Origin: Aureobasidium sp. EXF-3400
Taxonomy: Eukaryota; Ascomycota; Dothideomycetes; Dothideales; Saccotheciaceae
Direction: 5' to 3'
Length of the DNA stretch: 64,000 nucleotides
Assembly (NCBI GenBank): GCA_024195585.1
Contig: SWBL01000040.1
Location: 147,832-211,831 of the forward strand
In this document: in pieces, positions 58,454-64,000 of the stretch
Numbering within the stretch: position 1 is the stretch's first letter
Layout: each line of letters begins with the position of its first letter
The notes under the pieces: generated by a model
Database searches by the model: none
What the model was told of the DNA's origin: nothing
The model's input: the letters and a program-made list of their open reading frames with translations, nothing else
Program-made: the position numbers and the translations under genes

Positions 58454-59357
58454 GCTCTTGTCTGACAGAGCCCATCGCCTCCGCAGAGGGGTGAGCGTTC
58501 AAGAGCGTCCTGTGATGGTCCAACAAGGAGCCAGTCCAGTCGCAACTGCTCAAAGAAGCCTCGTTGTCGTACAGTACGTGAATTCCTAGTCGTGACGCTT
58601 GGACCGTCGCTTCCTTTTTGTCGGGTCGAAAAACACTTAGCCCTGATGCGCCCTGTATCTTCAATACACTCCGTCGCTCGCGTGTCAAGTTTGCGTAGCA
58701 GTGGGCAGAAGAACGATCTTCTAATTGTCGAGGACCGGAGACGGTCAAAAGGACGTTGCCGCAAGATAGCGAGACCTTCGGTCGACGGTCAGGCCGCTCC
58801 CTTGCCCATAACGCCACTGATCCAGACTTCGAGATAAGCACTTTTAAACGTCGTGAATTGGTTGCAATTCATGTCATCAATATATCCGCTCATTCTAACG
58901 ACTTCTGAACGACTTCGCCCGAACACTTCCGGCTCTCTTTTGAACCTTTCTACTATCTATTTCATGCATTCGCCTCCACCCAAACCTAACCTGAAGGTGT
59001 ATTTGCTTCCGTCTCGGATTCCCGACGACAGCTGCATGACACTTTCGACAGCCGCCATTATACGGTACTGCAGATCTTGTACCGCCTGTTTGTGGTAAAT
59101 CAGACATCTCACTTTGTGTGCTGGCGACACCGCTTCCTCAAATCAACCATCTTTTCATGGTCACTCCCAAACCTTCCAGTCTTTCCATTGCCTATCACAG
59201 AATTTGGAGATAAAGACTTGCCTCGGTAGGGTCTGGCCCCTCCAACGGCTCCCAATCCCGGCTTTCAAACTGCCACGTTCGGCTCCCATCCGTAAACCTT
59301 CATTCAGCCAGAACGCCTTGTCCTCCTACATCTCCGACACTCACTGATAAACTTCCA
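58454..59357. other. Intergenic
   Basis: Upstream of the 7TM gene. I looked for GH28 active-site motifs belonging to the downstream remnant and found none. Nothing else recognised. Confidence 0.4.
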
Positions 59358-60193
59358 ATGCCTTTCTCCAAAGTGCCTCTGCTTATCTTCGCATTCTTGC
59401 CTTCCAAGGCCAAATTGACAGAGTTTTCAGGTTTGTTGCCATCTCAGTGTCGCACAAGGTCTCTTCATTCTCATGGCGCTCAATAATCTCATTTCGCATC
59501 ATGAAACACTATTCGCTACTGGAACTGCACCTTTATGCAAGCGATCCGCATTTCTTTGCAGAATCGACATGGCAAAGCTTTGATATGTAAACAATGTACT
59601 TATCTCGCCAACTCACACGAAACTCGATCTCCATGACTTGCCCATTCAGCCTACAAATTGGCCTGGTCTGATATGAGTCCACCGGGTTTCCTCTCATTCT
59701 TCCAACCCTCATTTGTTACCTTTAGCCGTGCATGGATCAACTTACAATGCTTTTGACACCTTCGACTTTCTCACTCTTTCGTGACATTGCACCAAACATT
59801 CATGTCACAGTCGCAAACATGATCTTATCGACCAAGGCTGTTGGCACCAAGACGTACCGTGTGGGTGATGGAAATGGCATCTCTGCTGTCACAAATGTCA
59901 CGTACAATACAATGAGAGCTCAGGAACCCGAATACGCCATCCACATCTAGAGCCGCTATGTGGAAGACAAAAGTCATTGTAAGATCAATGGTAACAATGC
60001 TGTTCTGAAAGGGATCGATTTCGAGAACTTCTGGGGTACTCTCGACCAGAGATACTCACCTGCGATGAGTAGTTTGAGCTGTGTTGCGAAGGATGTTTGT
60101 GATGTGAAGATCAGATTTTACTGTGAAGGGGGTTCTGGAACTGGTTGGATGCTTTGTGTCGAGATGCTGGAGTCTCTGAGCGTCAATCACTAG
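59358..60193 (+). pseudogene. Remnant of a GH28 exo-polygalacturonase-like gene
   Basis: The certain part is 59732-60193, one frame with a single internal TAG at 59948-59950. It reads ISAVTNVTYNTMRAQEPEYA, stop, SRYVEDKSHCKINGNN, then LKGIDFENFWGTLDQRYSPA and LSCVAKDVCDVKI, matching the C-terminal third of exo-polygalacturonases (typical ...NVTY..., F.NFWGT..., CSS..VC...). The catalytic NTD, DD and GHG motifs are absent. At 59358 an ATG opens a leader-like peptide (MPFSKVPLLIFAFLPSKAKL) that may be its old signal sequence. The distance from there to the end is 0.84 kb, too short for a ~430-residue enzyme, so an internal part seems lost. Confidence 0.6.
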
Positions 60194-60415
60194 AAAGGTA
60201 TATTCCTCGGCGGAGTGAAGTGAAAGTATGGAGTTTGCTATCAATCACTCTCCCACCTTCGTCACTCTTCAGCGCAACGCGCTGTCGTTTCGTTGATCTT
60301 GTTCACTCGCACTTCGCGTGCCTTGGCGTATCTTCCACATCTAGTCTGCTTCTCATCTACTTCTACGCGACACACACATCTTCCACACCTTCCCAAGACT
60401 CTAACATCAACAATC

Positions 60416-61381
60416 ATGTCGAGATCTCCGTCACCACAAGCCTATGACACAGGTCCAAGCCAGAGAGCAGCACGGTACAATTTCTCTTGTTCAATAGCAA
60501 CGAGTCAGCGCTGACTTGAACAGCGAGAACAGGAAGCTCAGCACATTCTTCTCGGACAAGACACTCTCGGATGTCATCGTCAAGTTCGGCAACCAGGAGA
60601 TCTTTGCTCACAGACTCATCCTGGTGAAGAGCTCCGTCTGGTTTGAGAAAGCACTGCTTGGCGAGTTCAAGGTAAGTCAGCACATCAGATCGACCGAACA
60701 CCATTGCTGACTGATCAGGAATCGAAGCAGACAGTGATTGATATTGGAGACGACGATGATCCGATCGCTGTGACTGCTATGTTGAGATTCTTCTACGAGG
60801 GCAACTACTGCCTGGATGATTTTGATGGCAAGTCCGCTAACCAGCATCTGACCATGTATCGACTCGTCGATCTCTACGATGCTCCTGATCTGCGCAAGGC
60901 GGCCTCCCGCCACTTGATCAATTCCTTCAGAGCATTCTCGCCCGGCTGGAACGACAGCGACCAGCATTTGATCGCAGATCGCGTTGTTCAGTTAGTCCAA
61001 CAGATCCTGGGACCCAGCGCAGATACGTTTGCCGACAACAGTATCCAGCAAGATGTCTTCAAGTTCATCCTTCAGGGAGCAAACTCGTTCTACAATAATG
61101 AGCTGTTCCAGGAGCTACTGAGCAACGGAAGCATGTTCAGCGAGGCATTTGGCCGTCGCTTCGCGCAGAAAACTGGGGAGCTTATCACGCGTCTGAAGTC
61201 AAGAAGCCACAACTCATTCGTGAGTATTCTAACAATACCCCATGTTGGCGGGCCGCCGATATAAAGAACCTATACACTGACTGATTCATCGTAGGGTACG
61301 GATAGTCCACTCGCCGAACCTTGGAACACTCCTTACAGCTGGGATGTCCACCCCTGTGAGTGTTCCTGGGCACGTTGGTAG
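60416..61381 (+). CDS. BTB/POZ protein (first of a tandem pair)
   Basis: Exons 60416-60474, 60524-60671, 60719-61219 and probably 61295-61381, together about 264 residues. The BTB core is STFFSDKTLSDVIVKFGNQE, FAHRLILVKSSVWFEKALLG and AMLRFFYEGNYC, followed by a helical C-terminal half (YRLVDLYDAPDLRKAASRHL). These are the usual features of the expanded fungal BTB families, whose role is mostly unknown; Cul3 adaptor function is possible. The last intron (GTGAGT..CGTAG) is optional: unspliced, the protein ends at 61264. The introns before ENRKL (phase 2) and after GEFK (phase 0) sit at the same places as in the next gene. Confidence 0.8.
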
Positions 61382-62211
61382 TAGTGTCGTGGCTCAAATA
61401 AGTCTCCAGAGGGAGCAATCACTCACTTGTACAACAGTCAGTCAAGAACGCTGAAGAGGTCTCCTGCTCGAAGAAAGGGCGAACATGATTTCAATGGTAG
61501 AGGAACGGTTCTTTCAGCTTAGCTTTTTTTCCACAGAGCACTTTCTGCTTTTGCTCTTAGAACAATGCATTTCTTACGAAAAGTTCTCAAATTCTGCCGC
61601 ATCCATAGCTCGTTAACAGACTCTCCAGTTTATCCCGTTTGGCAAGGGCAGAAATTTTGTCGAATAACCACAACGCATATCGCATTGTCTTCGAATCGTA
61701 TCACATCAAGGAGCAAAGGTTCAGTATCCTTGCCTCTGTTTCTTGCTTTCATCTGGATCTGGCTCTTGATTCCCTCCCGCATCTCCAACACGGCTTTCAC
61801 TCCTCACAGACTCAGCTCGGCAGATCGCAGCTCCGCTTGTGCTGAACTTCTACTGTGCCTGTCTCATTTCTCACACGTCCAGATATAGTGACGAGTAGAC
61901 TATGAAAATGTGAGGTGAGGTCGAGAACAGGAAGCTGCCGGTCGGGAGAGAGAGAGGATTTCATGGAGTTCTGTAGATGCGTTCCTGATATGAAGCTGCT
62001 GGTGAAAGTCTACAGCCTTTCAAGTGAGAGTGCTCTGTATGCGGAGAGGCATTAGTTTATGTCCAATCCAGGTGAAGCTTCTCTGCACAACTTTGTTCGA
62101 CAAGGTCACTGTCACTCCGCGAGAGGCTACTTTATCTTTCTCAAGATCTTTGTCTTCAACTCTACTTTCTATACATCCACTCTGGGCATTTGCACCGTAC
62201 CGGAACAAACC
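61382..62211. other. Intergenic between tandem BTB genes
   Basis: 830 bases. A phrase GAGAACAGGAAGCT at about 61922 repeats the start of exon 2 of the first BTB gene (60525), suggesting a scrap of duplicated sequence. No frame is coding. Confidence 0.4.
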
Positions 62212-62983
62212 ATGGCCGACACCACTGCTGTCAGCGGCGTCAAAAGGTTAGTACATATGTCTCAGCAGACCAAGAAGATCACCTTCTGACTGCTGTACAG
62301 AAAGCGCAACCTGTTCGATGATGAAGGACTCTCGGACGTCATTATCAAGATCCGCAACAAACAAGTCTTTGCCCACAAAGCCATTCTTGCAAACGGATCA
62401 GTCTGGTTTGAGAGAGCATTTCTGGGCAGGTTCGTCGTATGTTATCCTCGTCATCCGTGGCTTTTCTCGTTTAAAATTCAAAAGCTTACACGAGCTGCAG
62501 GAAGCCAATAAGGATGTCATTGAGCTTCACGAAGATGCAAGCATCACAGCAGTTATGACCATGTTCAAGCATCTCTATGGTCTGAACTACGAGAAGCAAG
62601 AAATGCCGACACACATAACGGACATCGTTGGGTTCCATCTTGAGGTCTTCATGCTGGGTGACAAGTACGATATCAGCAGTCTCAGGATCGAAGCCGCTGC
62701 CAGATTCATCCTCACCGTCCAATTGGAGATGAGACCAAGTTCTGCACTGGGTATCCAAGATCAAACTATCTACGCCATACGTAGATTGCTTGGCCCTCAC
62801 GCCGTTCACTGTGCCGACCAGTCTCTGACAACAAAGATCAAGGCTCTGGTTCTCACACACTCTACAAAGTTCTTCAGAAACCAACTTTTCCGCAAACTCT
62901 TGGGCAGCGGAACAATGTTGGACATTGAGCTTGGCGTTGAGTTTATGAACAAGATTCATCGAGAGTGGCTTCCGATGATATAG
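62212..62983 (+). CDS. BTB/POZ protein (second of a tandem pair)
   Basis: Exons 62212-62246, 62301-62436 and 62501-62983 give about 217 residues. The core parallels the upstream paralogue: LFDDEGLSDVIIKIRNKQVF, HKAILANGSVWFERAFLGRF, MFKHLYGLNYEKQ and FMLGDKYDISSLRIEAAARF. Intron positions and phases match (phase 2 before RKRNL, phase 0 after GRFV), which supports tandem duplication. The protein ends at IHREWLPMI without the extra 3' exon of its neighbour. Sequence identity between the two looks low outside the BTB core, so the duplication is not recent. Function unknown. Confidence 0.8.
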
Positions 62984-64000
62984 CTTGACGGTGACTCGGG
63001 TGGTACGATGGGATGGGGGACGAACTCTGGTGAAGACAACTTGACTCAAGCAGCGAGACCTCCTTCTCTGATCTATCACACCTTCTATCTGGATCACGCA
63101 GATGCATCGGCATCTCTAGAAATCAGAATCGGCATATCGGGAGGTCCAGGTTCTCGATAACTCACAGGAATTGGAAATCACTGTGTACGCAAACGGGCAT
63201 CGGAAGAAAAAGCACAAGAAGAGACCAAATTCTCAAGATAGTCAAGATATCAGAACAAAAAATTATTCATTCACAGATATCTACTTGTAAAAGCTGAAAT
63301 CGTACAGGCAGCAGCGTCTACTTGCCTGTGCCTCGCCTATATGCAGAATGTCTCATGTCCTGTAACAGCATAGACCCTCAGCAACGATACCACATCGCGT
63401 TCCATGTACAGACCGATTGTGATCAGCTGCACCAGAGTAAGTCGCATGCGTAGAACTAATCATCAATGACATCTGTTACGACGTTCCCGCTATTCAAGAA
63501 ACAAGCATAGGGAATGATACGAAGGATGAGCAGGCTTCATGTTGGAAGATACCTGTGTCTACAGGGCTTTGAGCCCATTAACAATTATATGATAATGTTT
63601 GCACCGAGATTTGAGATATGCTCGGTGGTTTGTAGCACTTGGAATATGTTCGACCCTCAGCACCCGTAGGCAGGCTATATACTCAGAGGTGAGACATCCT
63701 GTAGACTTGTAGTATGTCTGGCACGGAACCGGGGCTTCAAGTGTGCTTGCCGCGAAATCATGTTGCGAATAGGAACATTTTTAGTCTGCAAGCTGCTCAC
63801 ATCTCAAAACAAGGACAAGGTTTGTTACCAAAAAGAATGCATGCAGCATGATCTGGACAAGCAAAAGAAGAGCAAAACATACAGCAGCAGGGATTCCCAC
63901 ATGGTCACCCACCGTAGTACTAATCTGCCGTTCAACTGCTTATGTATGGCAGAGCGGACGGGATGCCCAGTTTTCAGCTGACTGTGGCCGTATGTGCTTG
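62984..64000. other. Intergenic to window end
   Basis: About 1 kb without a convincing gene. Short open frames are random, and no RNA gene or repeat was recognised. Confidence 0.4.

Noticed and set aside
1..64000. A secondary-metabolite or catabolic gene cluster
   Set aside because: The SDR, MFS carrier and zinc-cluster regulator are far apart and separated by housekeeping genes, with no core biosynthetic enzyme.

Overview
The window looks like nuclear DNA of a filamentous ascomycete (Pezizomycotina, perhaps a dothideomycete; I cannot name the species). The evidence is about 50% GC by eye, mostly intact genes on both strands, introns of about 45-70 bases with GT..AG ends and CTRAY-like branch sites, and typical fungal families: a Zn2Cys6 regulator, a NACHT-ankyrin NLR, an RNAi-type RNA-dependent RNA polymerase, a rhodopsin-like membrane protein and BTB proteins. 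No CRISPR array, rRNA or convincing tRNA was seen.

Layout. 1-8.8 kb: tail of an unknown Gly/Ser-rich protein (+), F-box protein (-), type II 3-dehydroquinase (-), short-chain dehydrogenase (-) and a secreted GH31 alpha-glucosidase (-). The second intron of the alpha-glucosidase gene carries a large foldback element. 8.8-11.2 kb: empty. 11.2-17.8 kb: one large NACHT-ankyrin gene (+) that seems damaged by an in-frame stop and a broken P-loop. 18.6-23.0 kb: SSZ1 (-) and RRP40 (+) share a short divergent promoter, followed by ELP6 (+). 23.1-27.4 kb: RNA-dependent RNA polymerase (-), tail to tail with ELP6. 28.1-28.35 kb: a two-copy tandem repeat. 28.7-33.9 kb: a coiled-coil protein (-) divergent from a DUF3500 protein (+). 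34.3-37.8 kb: mitochondrial-type seryl-tRNA synthetase (-) divergent from a BTB protein (+). 39.3-43.7 kb: a VWA-like Ser-rich protein (-) and a UBC/UEV-like protein (-). 45.9-56.0 kb: MFS transporter, RidA, PPR1-like zinc-cluster regulator and NSUN2/Trm4 tRNA methyltransferase (all +). 56.7-58.5 kb: rhodopsin-like 7TM protein (-) with a repeated tail motif. 59.4-60.2 kb: remnant of a GH28 pectinase. 60.4-63.0 kb: two related BTB genes in tandem (+).

Most genes are unrelated housekeeping or accessory functions. A translation and RNA-processing theme recurs (SSZ1, RRP40, ELP6, SerRS, NSUN2), but only SSZ1/RRP40 share a control region. Nothing forms a biosynthetic cluster. The most unusual structures are (i) a 186-bp palindrome nested in an otherwise normal-size intron, (ii) the decayed NLR gene and (iii) four copies of a short D-[VIL]-G-G-[LM]-L motif in the tail of the 7TM protein. 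Exon borders were read by eye from splice signals, frame and family conservation, and none was tested against RNA data.
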